A stretch of 64,000 nt of DNA from Rhodococcus sp. AW25M09 (GCF_000333955.1 NZ_CAPS01000120.1:41718-105717), one strand, 5' to 3'; counted from the first letter of the stretch, positions 9,983-18,273 are shown. The notes: generated by a model not told the origin, from the sequence alone. Numbers and translations are program-made.

Positions 9983-10603
9983 ATGTCGCTCGCACTGCAA
10001 GGCTCGCTGTTCGGTGACGAGGACGGTGGCGTCGGGTCGTTGGAGTCCGTCACCCGCCGCGAACTGACCCGCGGCGCCTGGGTGGACGTGCGCCCCGGCT
10101 GGTTGTCCGATACCCACCTGTTCGATTCTCTGATCGACGCCGTCGACTGGCGCGCCGAGCGTAGGCAGATGTACGACCGCGTGGTCGACGTTCCACGCCT
10201 GGTTCGGTTCTACGCCGAGCGCGAGCGGTGGCCCGACGCGGCACTGTACGAGGCACGTGACGCGCTCGACGATCACTACCGCGCGGAACTCGGTGAGTCC
10301 TTCGCCACCGCCGGGCTCTGCTACTACCGCAACGGATCCGACAGCGTCGCCTGGCACGGCGACAACATCGGGCGCAGCGCAATCGAGGACACCATGGTGG
10401 CGATCGTGTCGCTCGGTGCCACGCGACAACTCATGCTTCGGCCTCGCGGCGGGGGCACATCGCTGAAGTTCACGCTCGGGCACGGCGACCTGGTGGTGAT
10501 GGGTGGTTCATGCCAACGGACGTGGGAGCACGCCATTCCCAAGTCCACCCGCGCGACCGGCCCACGCATCAGCGTGCAGTTCCGACCGCGCGGCGTTCGC
10601 TGA
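9983..10603 (+). CDS. alkB: AlkB-like 2-oxoglutarate/Fe(II) dioxygenase (alkylated DNA repair)
   Basis: A 206-aa non-haem iron dioxygenase that oxidatively removes alkyl groups from nucleic-acid bases. The iron and cosubstrate residues are visible: HGD of WHGDNIGR, the distal His in WEHAIPKS, and the Arg-rich end ISVQFRPRG. The N-terminal 45 residues match the substrate-lid part of the AlkB-2OG-Fe family. ATG 9983 fits a leaderless transcript (TACAGT 6 nt upstream). Likely damage-induced through the overlapping LexA-like box. The stop codon is copied in a following tandem repeat. Confidence 0.92.
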   Translation: MSLALQGSLFGDEDGGVGSLESVTRRELTRGAWVDVRPGWLSDTHLFDSLIDAVDWRAERRQMYDRVVDVPRLVRFYAERERWPDAALYEARDALDDHYRAELGESFATAGLCYYRNGSDSVAWHGDNIGRSAIEDTMVAIVSLGATRQLMLRPRGGGTSLKFTLGHGDLVVMGGSCQRTWEHAIPKSTRATGPRISVQFRPRGVR

Positions 10604-10645
10604 CTCCCGGCTCGTTGATACCCGGCTCGCTGACTCCCGGCTCGC
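10601..10645. repeat. 15-bp tandem repeat with three in-frame stop codons after alkB
   Basis: TGACTCCCGGCTCGT, TGATACCCGGCTCGC and TGACTCCCGGCTCGC follow one another without gaps. The first TGA is the alkB stop. The period of 15 keeps the next two TGAs in the alkB frame. Confidence 0.9.
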
Positions 10646-10663
10646 TCGCCGACCTACTGCCCG

Positions 10664-11755
10664 CTAACGCGCATCGCTGCTGCTGCGACGCTCCTCGACG
10701 GCGGCAGCCAGCACGGCCAATTGTGTTGCCGTAGTGTCCCAGTCGAGGCAGGCGTCGGTGATGGACTGCCCGTACACCAGATCGTCGCGGTGGCCGAGTT
10801 CGAGATCCTGACGGCCCGCCACCAGGAAACTCTCGAGCATCAGCCCGACGATGCCGTGTTCACCGGCTGCGACCCGGGCGGCCACGTCGGTGACGACGTC
10901 GACCTGCTTGTTGTGGTCCTTGCGACTGTTGCCGTGGCTGGCGTCGATGATCACTCGCTCCGGGAGACCCGACTTACGCAGTCGCGCAACGGTGTCGGCA
11001 ACCGATTCGGCATCGTAGTTCGGTCCGTCGACGCCGCCGCGAAGGATGACGTGGCAGTCCGGGTTTCCGACGGTGCGGATGAGCGCCGCCTGACCGTCGA
11101 GATCGGTTCCGGGGAACACGTGGCTCGCCGCGGCGGCGCGGGTGCCGTCGACCGCCACCTGGATGTCGCCCTCGGTGGAATTCTTGATTCCCACCGGCAT
11201 CGACAGCGCGCTGCACAGCTGGCGATGGACCTGGCTCGCCGCGGTCCGGGCACCGATCGCGCCGTAGCTGACCAGGTCCGCGATGTACTGCGGGGTGATC
11301 GGGTCGAGGAACTCGCACCCGACCGGCAGACCGAGCGCAGAGATGTCGAGCAACAGTTGACGTCCCACCCGCAGGCCGGCGTTGATGTCGAAGCTGCCGT
11401 CGAGGTGCGGGTCGTTGATCAAGCCCTTCCAGCCGAGGGTCGTACGGGGCTTCTCGAAGTAGACGCGCATGACGATGTGCAGTCGATCGCCCAGTTCGGA
11501 CGCCGTGGCCGCCAGGCGTCGGGCGTAGTCGAGGGCAGCGTCGGTGTCGTGCACCGAACACGGGCCGACGACGACGATCAGTCGATCGTCACGGCCGTCG
11601 AGAACGTCGACGACACCGGCGCGGCCCGTGCGGACGGTGGCCGAGATCGCGTCGTCCACCGCATGTTCGCGGCGCAGCACCGACGGCGACGCCAGCGGAC
11701 TGATACTGATCGTTCGCTGATCGTCGAGAGATGGGGTGTCGAGAGAGACTGTCAT
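10664..11755 (-). CDS. aroF: 3-deoxy-7-phosphoheptulonate (DAHP) synthase, class I
   Basis: First enzyme of the shikimate pathway: phosphoenolpyruvate plus erythrose 4-phosphate gives DAHP. The 363-aa length is typical of type I (AroF/G/H) enzymes. Motifs include IVVVGPCSVHD, FEKPRTTLGWKG, GIKNSTEGD, VILRGG and DASHGNS. The N-terminal ~35 residues are those that carry feedback sites in this class. The gene is preceded by an 85-nt leader and a 22-aa aromatic leader peptide, so expression is probably set by aromatic amino-acid supply. Confidence 0.96.
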   Translation of the reverse strand: MTVSLDTPSLDDQRTISISPLASPSVLRREHAVDDAISATVRTGRAGVVDVLDGRDDRLIVVVGPCSVHDTDAALDYARRLAATASELGDRLHIVMRVYFEKPRTTLGWKGLINDPHLDGSFDINAGLRVGRQLLLDISALGLPVGCEFLDPITPQYIADLVSYGAIGARTAASQVHRQLCSALSMPVGIKNSTEGDIQVAVDGTRAAAASHVFPGTDLDGQAALIRTVGNPDCHVILRGGVDGPNYDAESVADTVARLRKSGLPERVIIDASHGNSRKDHNKQVDVVTDVAARVAAGEHGIVGLMLESFLVAGRQDLELGHRDDLVYGQSITDACLDWDTTATQLAVLAAAVEERRSSSDAR

Positions 11756-11805
11756 GAGAGGGCGTTCCTGTTCTCAGGCCGGCTCCTCATGCTCCACGCG
11801 CACTT

Positions 11806-11870
11806 CGAGCCGGTCTGTATCCGGCTCGTGGGGTGGGGGTCAGCGCATGGCGTCGCTGGCTGACCCACCC
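11806..11870 (-). promoter_or_regulatory. Attenuator hairpins of the aroF leader
   Basis: Two stems lie between the leader peptide and aroF. The first is GGGTCAGC with GCTGACCC, extendable by GGGTGGG with CCCACCC (11831-11870), and it overlaps the 3' part of the leader peptide. The second is CGAGCCGG with CCGGCTCG and a 7-nt loop (11806-11828). A ribosome stalled at the aromatic codons would change which stem can form. There is no clear U run, so the output may be translational or Rho-linked. Confidence 0.55.
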
Positions 11871-11908
11871 GGGGCCGGCCTGCTAAACCAGAAATACGTG
11901 CGCTGCAT
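11840..11908 (-). CDS. Aromatic leader peptide of aroF (AroR-like), 22 aa
   Basis: A 22-codon open frame begins MQRTYFWFSRPAP and ends in TGA 84 nt before the aroF start. Residues 5-8 are Tyr-Phe-Trp-Phe, so all three aromatic end products are read in succession. The stop lies inside the following hairpin. C. glutamicum aroF has a comparable leader gene (aroR). The upstream TAGCGT box ends 7 nt before the ATG, which fits a leaderless attenuator peptide. Assignment rests on composition and position. Confidence 0.72.
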   Translation of the reverse strand: MQRTYFWFSRPAPGGSASDAMR

Positions 11909-11915
11909 GAAAAGG

Positions 11916-11946
11916 ACGCTAGCAGATGCACGGGTCGCGATTGCAA
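11916..11946 (-). promoter_or_regulatory. Promoter of the aroF leader transcript
   Basis: On the minus strand TTGCAA (11941-11946) and TAGCGT (11916-11921) are separated by 19 nt. The -10 box ends 7 nt before the leader-peptide ATG, so transcription starts at or next to the start codon. Confidence 0.45.
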
Positions 11947-11972
11947 TCCCTGTGCGCCATCCGGGTTCAGGC

Positions 11973-11988
11973 TAGGGTTGCCTACCTA
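11973..11988. promoter_or_regulatory. Possible IdeR/DtxR iron box
   Basis: TAGGGTTGCCTACCTA resembles the iron-regulator consensus TTAGGTTAGCCTAACCTAA with a deletion and mismatches. It lies 26 nt before the siderophore-binding protein gene, where such a box is expected. The match is weak and the call rests mainly on context. Confidence 0.3.
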
Positions 11989-12014
11989 TGCCCGCCCCGG
12001 CGAAAGAGAACGAA

Positions 12015-13061
12015 GTGAAACGTCTGCTCCTGGCCGCAACGATCGCCACGGTCACCGCCCTGACCATCGCCGCATGTGGCGGGCCCGCCGAGCAGACGGC
12101 CACTCCCTCCACCGGCACGGCATCGGCCACCGACGATGCAGCCGTCGACGCACCGGGGCCGACCGGCATCCCCGACGGTATGGGCTCGGGAGCCGCCGAC
12201 GGGGTGTTTCCCCGCACCGTCGGACATTTCGGCGGTTCGACCGATATCGCTGCCGAACCGACAAGGATCGTTGTCATCGCCACCGGTCAGCTCGACGCGG
12301 CCCTGACACTGGGCGTCGTACCCACCGGTGTCGCCTACGGCAGCGGTGCCGAACTGGTTCCGGACTACATCACCTTCTCGTTTCCCCAGTACGCGGATCG
12401 GATGACGCAATTCGTCGACGTCGGCAACCGGCTCGATGTCGACATCGAAGCCATCGCCGCGACAGAACCCGACCTGATCCTGGCGAACGAGACCGGCTCG
12501 GAGGACATCTACTCGACGCTCTCGACCATCGCGCCGACCGTGCTCACCGAGGGCACCGGAGTGAACTGGAAGCAGGACTTCCTCCTTCTCGCCGACGCGC
12601 TCGGTCGGACCGAGCAAGCCCAGAGCTTCCTCGACACCTTCACCACCGATGCTGCGGCACTGGGTAATTCGGTCGCAGGCAGTGGTGGCGCACCCACGGT
12701 CTCGTTCGTGCGTTTCACCGCAGATCGTGCGCGCGTGTTCGGCATCGAGTCGTTCGCCGGATACGTCGCGTGGGACGCCGAGCTGGCTCGACCGGAAAGT
12801 CAGCAGTTCGACGCAACCTCACAGGACTTCAGCGAGGAAGAGATCCAGCTGGCCAACGCCGATTGGGTGTTCGTATCGAGCCAGGACGCCGGAGCCGATT
12901 CGAGCGCGGCGTCGTACACCACCAACCCACTGTGGACCGGAATGAGCGCGGCGACCGAGAATCACATCGTGCGAGTGGACGACGACCCGTGGTATCTCAA
13001 TGCGGGTCCGACGGCAGCAACCATCGTGCTCGGCGGCCTGAAGAACGCCCTGCAGGGCTGA
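12015..13061 (+). CDS. Iron-siderophore ABC transporter substrate-binding lipoprotein
   Basis: A 348-aa cluster-A (FepB/FhuD-like) binding protein. GTG 12015 yields MKRLLLAATIATVTALTIAACGG, a short lipoprotein signal with the lipid-anchor Cys in IAAC. An ATG at 12 codons less distance (11988) would add nine charged residues before the signal. Domain features are RIVVIATGQLDAALTLGVVP (first lobe), LDVDIEAIAATEPDLILAN (bridging region) and the conserved closing VDDDPWYLNAGPTAA. No permease or ATPase is next to it, so it must work with a transporter encoded elsewhere. It probably binds a ferric siderophore at the outer face of the membrane. Confidence 0.87.
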   Translation: MKRLLLAATIATVTALTIAACGGPAEQTATPSTGTASATDDAAVDAPGPTGIPDGMGSGAADGVFPRTVGHFGGSTDIAAEPTRIVVIATGQLDAALTLGVVPTGVAYGSGAELVPDYITFSFPQYADRMTQFVDVGNRLDVDIEAIAATEPDLILANETGSEDIYSTLSTIAPTVLTEGTGVNWKQDFLLLADALGRTEQAQSFLDTFTTDAAALGNSVAGSGGAPTVSFVRFTADRARVFGIESFAGYVAWDAELARPESQQFDATSQDFSEEEIQLANADWVFVSSQDAGADSSAASYTTNPLWTGMSAATENHIVRVDDDPWYLNAGPTAATIVLGGLKNALQG

Positions 13062-13063
13062 CC

Positions 13064-13111
13064 CCATGTGAGCGGGATTTCGTAGCAGGCTACGAAGTTC
13101 CACGCACATGG
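13064..13111 (+). terminator. Long 48-nt palindrome after the siderophore-binding gene
   Basis: The two 23-nt arms are complementary except for two mismatches and two G-U pairs, with a 2-nt centre. The core is TTCGTAGC-AG-GCTACGAA and the ends are CCATGTG/CACATGG. It starts 2 nt after the stop codon. It could be a terminator, but it lacks a T run. The near-perfect symmetry also fits a dispersed palindromic element. Confidence 0.55.
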
Positions 13112-13121
13112 CCGAGGTAGG

Positions 13122-13150
13122 TTGCGCACAACTTAACCGTGCACTACTGT
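13122..13150 (+). promoter_or_regulatory. ohrR promoter and likely OhrR operator
   Basis: TTGCGC (13122-13127), exactly 17 nt, then TACTGT (13145-13150), which lies 7 nt before GTG 13158: a leaderless promoter. The spacer carries GCAC-AACTTAACC-GTGC, a partial inverted repeat with an AT-rich centre, as expected of an OhrR autoregulatory site. Confidence 0.5.
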
Positions 13151-13157
13151 TCATCGG

Positions 13158-13616
13158 GTGAACAACGAACTCGCACTCGACCGTCAGGTGTGCTTCGCGC
13201 TGTACTCCGCTTCGCGGGCTACCACCGCGGTGTATCGCCCGATGCTCGACAAGCTCGGTGTCACCTACCCGCAATACCTCGTGTTGCTGGTGCTGTGGGA
13301 GCAGGACGGGCGCGGCGTCAAGGACATCTGCGCCGAGCTCGATCTCGATACCGGCACTCTCTCGCCGATGCTCAAGCGACTCGAAGGCCTCGGATTCATC
13401 GAGCGTCGACGCCTGAGCACCGACGAACGCCGCGTCGAAATCCACCTCACCGAGACCGGAAGCGCTCTGCGCTCGAGCGCACTGGACATCCCGCGCAAGC
13501 TGGCCGAAAAGACCGGCATGGGAGTCGACGAGCTGGTCGAACTCAAAAAGGCGCTCGACGCATTGACGAGCGCTTTGCATCACACCGATTCGAGCAGGAC
13601 CGAAGGAGCATCATGA
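13158..13616 (+). CDS. ohrR: OhrR, MarR-family organic peroxide sensor/repressor
   Basis: A 152-aa winged-helix repressor that senses organic hydroperoxides through a reactive cysteine. The sensing Cys is in DRQVCFALYSASR (residue 12), aligned to Cys15 of B. subtilis OhrR. The tyrosines that hydrogen-bond to it are present (YSASR, YPQYL). The DNA-binding part includes DTGTLSPMLKRLEGLGFIER and the wing RRLSTDERRVEIHLT. It overlaps ohr by 4 nt, the classic ohrR-ohr pair. The leaderless GTG start is backed by the spaced promoter. Confidence 0.95.
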   Translation: MNNELALDRQVCFALYSASRATTAVYRPMLDKLGVTYPQYLVLLVLWEQDGRGVKDICAELDLDTGTLSPMLKRLEGLGFIERRRLSTDERRVEIHLTETGSALRSSALDIPRKLAEKTGMGVDELVELKKALDALTSALHHTDSSRTEGAS

Positions 13617-14038
13617 AGACCCTCTACACCGCCGAAGCTCTCGCCACCGGCGAGGGCCGCAACGGCCACACCCGCACTTCCGATGGACGTGTCGATCTGG
13701 ACCTCGCCATCCCGGAGGCCATGGGCGGCAGCGGCAACGGCTCCAACCCCGAGCAGCTCTTCGCCGCCGGGTACGCCGCATGCTTCCATTCCGCACTGCA
13801 GATGGTGGCGCGTCAGGACAAGGCCGACGTCACCGATTCGGCCGTCGGTGCTCGCGTCGCCATCGGCCCCAACGACGCAGGCGGATTCGAGCTCGCGGTC
13901 ACCCTCGAGGTGACGTTGCCCCATCTCGACCGCGCGGACGCCCAGGCCCTGGCCGACAAGGCCCACCAGGTCTGCCCTTACTCCAACGCCACCCGCGGCA
14001 ACATCGACGTCACTGTCACAGTCACCGAAGACGAGTAA
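13613..14038 (+). CDS. ohr: Ohr, organic hydroperoxide resistance protein (OsmC family)
   Basis: A thiol peroxidase that reduces organic hydroperoxides, 141 aa as usual for Ohr. It has the family start MKTLYTAEALATGEGRNGHT, the peroxidatic Cys in AACFHSAL (about residue 58) and the resolving Cys in VCPYSNATRGN (about 122). The catalytic Arg and Glu of the Ohr subfamily are in TRTSDG and NPEQLFAAGY. ATGA overlap with ohrR and GAAGGAG at 13602-13608 mark the start. Confidence 0.96.
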   Translation: MKTLYTAEALATGEGRNGHTRTSDGRVDLDLAIPEAMGGSGNGSNPEQLFAAGYAACFHSALQMVARQDKADVTDSAVGARVAIGPNDAGGFELAVTLEVTLPHLDRADAQALADKAHQVCPYSNATRGNIDVTVTVTEDE

Positions 14039-14064
14039 GAGCGATGACATCGAAGGGAAAGACC

Positions 14065-15060
<996 letters not shown>

Positions 15061-15089
15061 ATCGGACCCGAACGGTTCCACCGCAGTCC

Positions 15090-15123
15090 ACACCCCGGTC
15101 GGGCATTCCGACCGGGGTGTTTC
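15090..15123 (+). terminator. Rho-independent terminator after the CurA-like gene
   Basis: ACACCCCGGTCGG and CCGACCGGGGTGT form a 13-bp stem around GCATT, followed by TTTCC. Confidence 0.88.
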
Positions 15124-15137
15124 CATGCCCGAACGAT

Positions 15138-15143
15138 TAGAGT
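15138..15143 (+). promoter_or_regulatory. -10 box of the rluA-like gene (leaderless)
   Basis: TAGAGT lies exactly 6 nt before ATG 15150 and just after a terminator, marking a new leaderless transcript. Confidence 0.5.
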
Positions 15144-15149
15144 CGGACG

Positions 15150-16079
15150 ATGCCCGCCGCTCCCCTGCCGTTGCGCGACGGCCTCGACCCCACTCGGGTG
15201 CGGATGCCCGACGTCGCAACCGGGACCACGGTACTCAAGTACCTGTGCACCCGCTTCCCGGCGGACGCGGCCAGGCTGAGGGAGAAGGTGGCCGGCGGCG
15301 AGATCGTCGACGCGGCAGGGGCACCCATCGATTCGGCGACGATCGCACGTCCGCGAGCGGACATCTATCTCTACCGCGATCCACCGGTGGAGCCGACGGT
15401 GCCGTTCTCCCTCGACGTCCTCCATCGCGACGAAGACCTACTCGTCGTCGACAAGCCACACTTTCTGGCGACCACTCCACGCGGCGCATACGTCGCACGA
15501 TCAGCGCTGGTTCTGCTCCGGCGACGGTTCGACCTGCCCGAGCTGAGTCCGGCGCACCGGCTCGACCGGCTCACCGCAGGCGTGCTCGTGTTCACAGTCA
15601 GGCGGCAGGCGCGCCGGCCGTACCAGGAACTGTTCGCCCAACGCGCGATCGTCAAGCAGTACGAGGCGATCGCACCGCTGGCGCAGGATCTCGACTTTCC
15701 GTTGACGGTACGCAGTCGAATCATCAAGGAGCGAGGCGTTCTTCAGGCCCGTGAGGTACCAGGTGAGCCCAACGCCGAGACGCTCGTCGAACTGGTCGAC
15801 ACCCTCGGCGCGTACGGCCGATATCGGTTGCGTCCGCGCACCGGCAAGACGCATCAGCTTCGGGTGCACCTGTGCTCGTTGGGGGTTCCGATCGTCGGGG
15901 ACAACCTGTATCCGTCGTTCCGCGAGGTCGCCGACGACGACTACTCCGACCCGCTCCTCCTGCTGGCACGCTCGATCGAATTCGTCGATCCCCTCAGCGG
16001 CCTGCTTCGACGGTTCCAGAGCAACCGAAGTCTCGATGCACCGCTGCCGAACAGCGGGGCAGACACTTCCCTATCTTGA
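15150..16079 (+). CDS. RluA-family pseudouridine synthase
   Basis: A 309-aa RNA-modifying enzyme that converts uridine to pseudouridine. The catalytic motif HRLDRLTAGVLVF is present with its Asp (about residue 136). It is preceded by DEDLLVVDKPHFL, motif I of the family, and followed by the RTGKTHQLRVHLCSLG motif III and VGDNLYP. An S4-like N-terminal region (about 25-65) precedes the core. Whether the target is rRNA or tRNA cannot be told. Its stop overlaps the -35 box of the next promoter. Confidence 0.9.
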   Translation: MPAAPLPLRDGLDPTRVRMPDVATGTTVLKYLCTRFPADAARLREKVAGGEIVDAAGAPIDSATIARPRADIYLYRDPPVEPTVPFSLDVLHRDEDLLVVDKPHFLATTPRGAYVARSALVLLRRRFDLPELSPAHRLDRLTAGVLVFTVRRQARRPYQELFAQRAIVKQYEAIAPLAQDLDFPLTVRSRIIKERGVLQAREVPGEPNAETLVELVDTLGAYGRYRLRPRTGKTHQLRVHLCSLGVPIVGDNLYPSFREVADDDYSDPLLLLARSIEFVDPLSGLLRRFQSNRSLDAPLPNSGADTSLS

Positions 16080-16104
16080 CAAATCCGATTGCTGAAACTG
16101 CAAT
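16076..16104 (+). promoter_or_regulatory. Promoter of the XRE-cupin gene
   Basis: TTGACA (16076-16081), exactly 17 nt, then TGCAAT (16099-16104), which ends 6 nt before ATG 16111. The -35 box overlaps the preceding stop codon. Confidence 0.65.
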
Positions 16105-16110
16105 AGAAAC

Positions 16111-16695
16111 ATGATGGAATCGACACCGAGCCTGGACGAGGTGATCGCCGGCCTCGGCCCTCGCCTCCGGCTTATCAGGATGCAGAAGAACACCACCCTG
16201 GCCTCGCTGTCCGAGACCACGGGAATCTCGATCAGCACACTGTCGCGGCTCGAATCGGGTGACCGCAAACCGAGCCTCGAGCTCCTGTGGCCGATCGCGC
16301 GCGCTCACCAGATGGCGCTCGACGATCTGGTCACCGCCCCACCTGTTGCCGACCCTCGGGTGCGGACGACGGCCACTGTTCGCGAGAACGTGACGATACT
16401 TCCTCTGACCCTGCGTCCGGGCGGCCTCCAGGCCTACAAGCTTCTGGTCCGCCCCGAGGACTCGGAGCCTCGCCCCAGAGTGCACGAAGGTTACGAGTGG
16501 CTCTACGTCCTCGACGGCACCCTGCGACTGATCCTGGGTGAGCACGACCTGACCATGAAGCCCGGTGAGGCGGCCGAATTCGATACACGGGTGCCCCATT
16601 GGTTCGGTGCCGTCGGACAGCGTCCGGTCGAGGTTCTGAGCCTGTTCGGGCCTCAAGGCGAGCGGATGCACGTACGGGCGAAACCGACGATATGA
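16111..16695 (+). CDS. XRE-family regulator with C-terminal cupin
   Basis: A 194-aa DNA-binding protein. The N-terminal HTH_3 (about 15-70) shows LASLSETTGISISTLSRLES. The C-terminal single cupin (about 110-185) shows HEGYEWLYVLDGTLRLILG and PGEAAEFDTRVPHWFGA. This architecture (as in PuuR or SutR) binds a small ligand or metal in the cupin and controls a nearby transport or catabolic gene. No such gene is adjacent, so the target is unknown. The leaderless promoter fixes the start. Confidence 0.9.
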   Translation: MMESTPSLDEVIAGLGPRLRLIRMQKNTTLASLSETTGISISTLSRLESGDRKPSLELLWPIARAHQMALDDLVTAPPVADPRVRTTATVRENVTILPLTLRPGGLQAYKLLVRPEDSEPRPRVHEGYEWLYVLDGTLRLILGEHDLTMKPGEAAEFDTRVPHWFGAVGQRPVEVLSLFGPQGERMHVRAKPTI

Positions 16696-16786
16696 AATGT
16701 CAGGTCCGTATGAGACAGTGAAGCCCGCGCGACGCCGGAATTCGCTCCGGCCGATCCGTACCAACCACACCCTCCCGAGGAACAAG

Positions 16787-17086
16787 ATGCCCGACAGACT
16801 GCCCGATTCACCTGCATCTCGCACCGACGTGGACATCGCGACCGGAGTGCTCATCGGCATCCGCGGCGGATCCGTCGCGGACGCCATCGAAGAGCTCTTC
16901 ACCACCGCCAGGAATCACCGCGTCAGCCTGTTCGAGCTCTCCCGCACCCTCATCACCGTGGCGGAGGGCCGCGACATCGAGCGGTCTTCGACCTCCGATG
17001 CGGTCTACGCAGTGTGGGGCTCGGCGCTCGGCCGACGCGGCGCCGCGGCACCGTTGGGCTCGATCACCGATATCGCGACGGTCTGA
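16787..17086 (+). CDS. Small ANTAR-like domain protein
   Basis: A 99-aa protein. Residues about 13-58 (DVDIATGVLIGIRGGSVADA onward to LSRTLITVA) fit the three-helix ANTAR RNA-binding pattern (IAxGxLxG...A...L...AR...V.L.ELA..L). There is no GAF, PAS or receiver partner domain. ANTAR proteins act by antitermination at paired hexanucleotide loops. Here the aromatic residue usual in helix 3 is not obvious, so the domain may be degenerate. GAGG 10 nt upstream supports ATG 16787. It faces the coiled-coil gene with 11 bp between stops. Confidence 0.6.
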   Translation: MPDRLPDSPASRTDVDIATGVLIGIRGGSVADAIEELFTTARNHRVSLFELSRTLITVAEGRDIERSSTSDAVYAVWGSALGRRGAAAPLGSITDIATV

Positions 17087-17097
17087 TCGAGAAAGAT

Positions 17098-17400
17098 CTA
17101 GTCGCGTACGGCCGGGTCGGTGCGTAGCTCGGGAAACCGGGCTGTCATCGCATCGATGTGTCGGTACATCTCGTAGAGCTCGGTCCGGAGAGTCGACGCC
17201 TCGGACTCGAGTGCTCGGGCACGGGATTCGGCGCGGTCGGCGCGCGCTCGAAATGCCTTGGACTGCGCAATCTCGATGGCCGTCGAGCACGTCTCGATAT
17301 GCTCGGCCAGCCCTCTGGCGAACACTCTCGCCTGTTCGAGGTTGACGGCATAGTTGTCGTCCCTCGGCGCCGGTGACGGCCTGCCGTTCGCTGTGCCCAT
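17098..17400 (-). CDS. Hypothetical 100-aa coiled-coil protein
   Basis: I do not recognise this protein. Residues about 20-90 are a continuous Ala/Glu/Arg-rich helix with heptad spacing (for example AFRARADRAESRARALESEA), so a coiled coil is likely. There are no cysteines beyond one in the helix, no signal and no membrane segment. It is next to a DUF6584-like membrane-anchored protein on the same strand with an 84-bp gap. Confidence 0.6.
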   Translation of the reverse strand: MGTANGRPSPAPRDDNYAVNLEQARVFARGLAEHIETCSTAIEIAQSKAFRARADRAESRARALESEASTLRTELYEMYRHIDAMTARFPELRTDPAVRD

Positions 17401-17484
17401 GAAGAGAAGCCGTCCTCGGTCGTCGGCCAGAATTTCTTCAGCGACTCTACGCCCGGTGCCGAGCTGTTCGTTCCCGAACCGGCA

Positions 17485-18060
17485 TCAGCCGAAGACGAGG
17501 GCCAGGACGACCGACGCCGATGTCGCAGCGATGGCGAGGACGATCGTCGCCGCGATCGCGCGCTGCCGTACCGAGCGATAGCTCGAACCGCCGCGGGAAC
17601 CGTCGAGGTCGTCGTCGTCCCAATCGACACCGGAGTCGTAGAAGTCGTCGGAATTCAGTCCGTCCTCGTCGAAGTACACGACGTCACGCGGGGGCATCCA
17701 GTGCTGCCCATTGGCCTCGACAGCGGCTTCGAGACGCTCGAGCCGGTTCCGAGCACGGGCGGGATACCAGTCGGAGGGGGCATGGATCGGCAGTGCTCGC
17801 GCCAGTGCCAACGGTGACCGGCACTGCTTTTCCAAGGCAGCGAACGCAGCGGAGGCCGTCGGATCGTCGTCGGACTTGTCGGTGAGGAACCACGCTGCAC
17901 CGGCCGCCGGCCGATCGCCGAGCACCAGATAGGTGTACGCGAGCAATTCGAGGATGCCGGGCGAGGCCGGATTGCGAACGAGGGCGGAGATGAGCCGATC
18001 TCGAGCAGCGATGCTGTCCCCACGCGCCAGATCCTCTTGCGCTCGATCGATCACGTCCAC
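17485..18060 (-). CDS. DUF6584-like TPR-type protein with C-terminal membrane anchor
   Basis: A 191-aa protein. Residues about 1-75 (AQEDLARGDSIAARDRLISA, then LAYTYLVLGDRPAAGAAWFL) match the DUF6584 pattern of short TPR-like helices common in actinobacteria. An acidic Asp/Gly-rich linker (about 125-155) is followed by one hydrophobic helix at the very C-terminus (IAATIVLAIAATSASVVLAL), suggesting a tail anchor. GTG 18060 matches the family start; upstream frame would run into the terminator at 18117-18160. Role unknown. Confidence 0.65.
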   Translation of the reverse strand: MDVIDRAQEDLARGDSIAARDRLISALVRNPASPGILELLAYTYLVLGDRPAAGAAWFLTDKSDDDPTASAAFAALEKQCRSPLALARALPIHAPSDWYPARARNRLERLEAAVEANGQHWMPPRDVVYFDEDGLNSDDFYDSGVDWDDDDLDGSRGGSSYRSVRQRAIAATIVLAIAATSASVVLALVFG

Positions 18061-18116
18061 GCGTCGACCATAGCGCTCGGCGAGCGCTTCGTCACCGGAC
18101 CCGACATGGGCTGACA

Positions 18117-18160
18117 ACGACGAAGGCCCCTGCCGAACAATCGGCAGGGGCCTTCGTCGT
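18117..18160 (-). terminator. Terminator of the tRNA-Glu/Asp/Phe cluster
   Basis: A perfect 20-bp stem (ACGACGAAGGCCCCTGCCGA and its complement) around ACAA. It lies downstream of three minus-strand tRNAs. Confidence 0.88.
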
Positions 18161-18199
18161 GCATTTCGATCCAAAATCCGTACTCGAGCAAAGCAATGG

Positions 18200-18273
18200 T
18201 GGCCAGAGTCGGGATCGAACCGACGACCTTCCGCTTTTCAGGCGGACGCTCGTACCAACTGAGCTACCTGGCC
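18200..18273 (-). tRNA. tRNA-Phe (GAA)
   Basis: The minus strand reads GGCCAGG...CTGAAAA...GGTTCGATCC...TCTGGCCA: 7-bp acceptor stem, anticodon GAA within CTGAAAA, T-loop GTTCGAT and discriminator A. CCA is not encoded. Confidence 0.96.
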
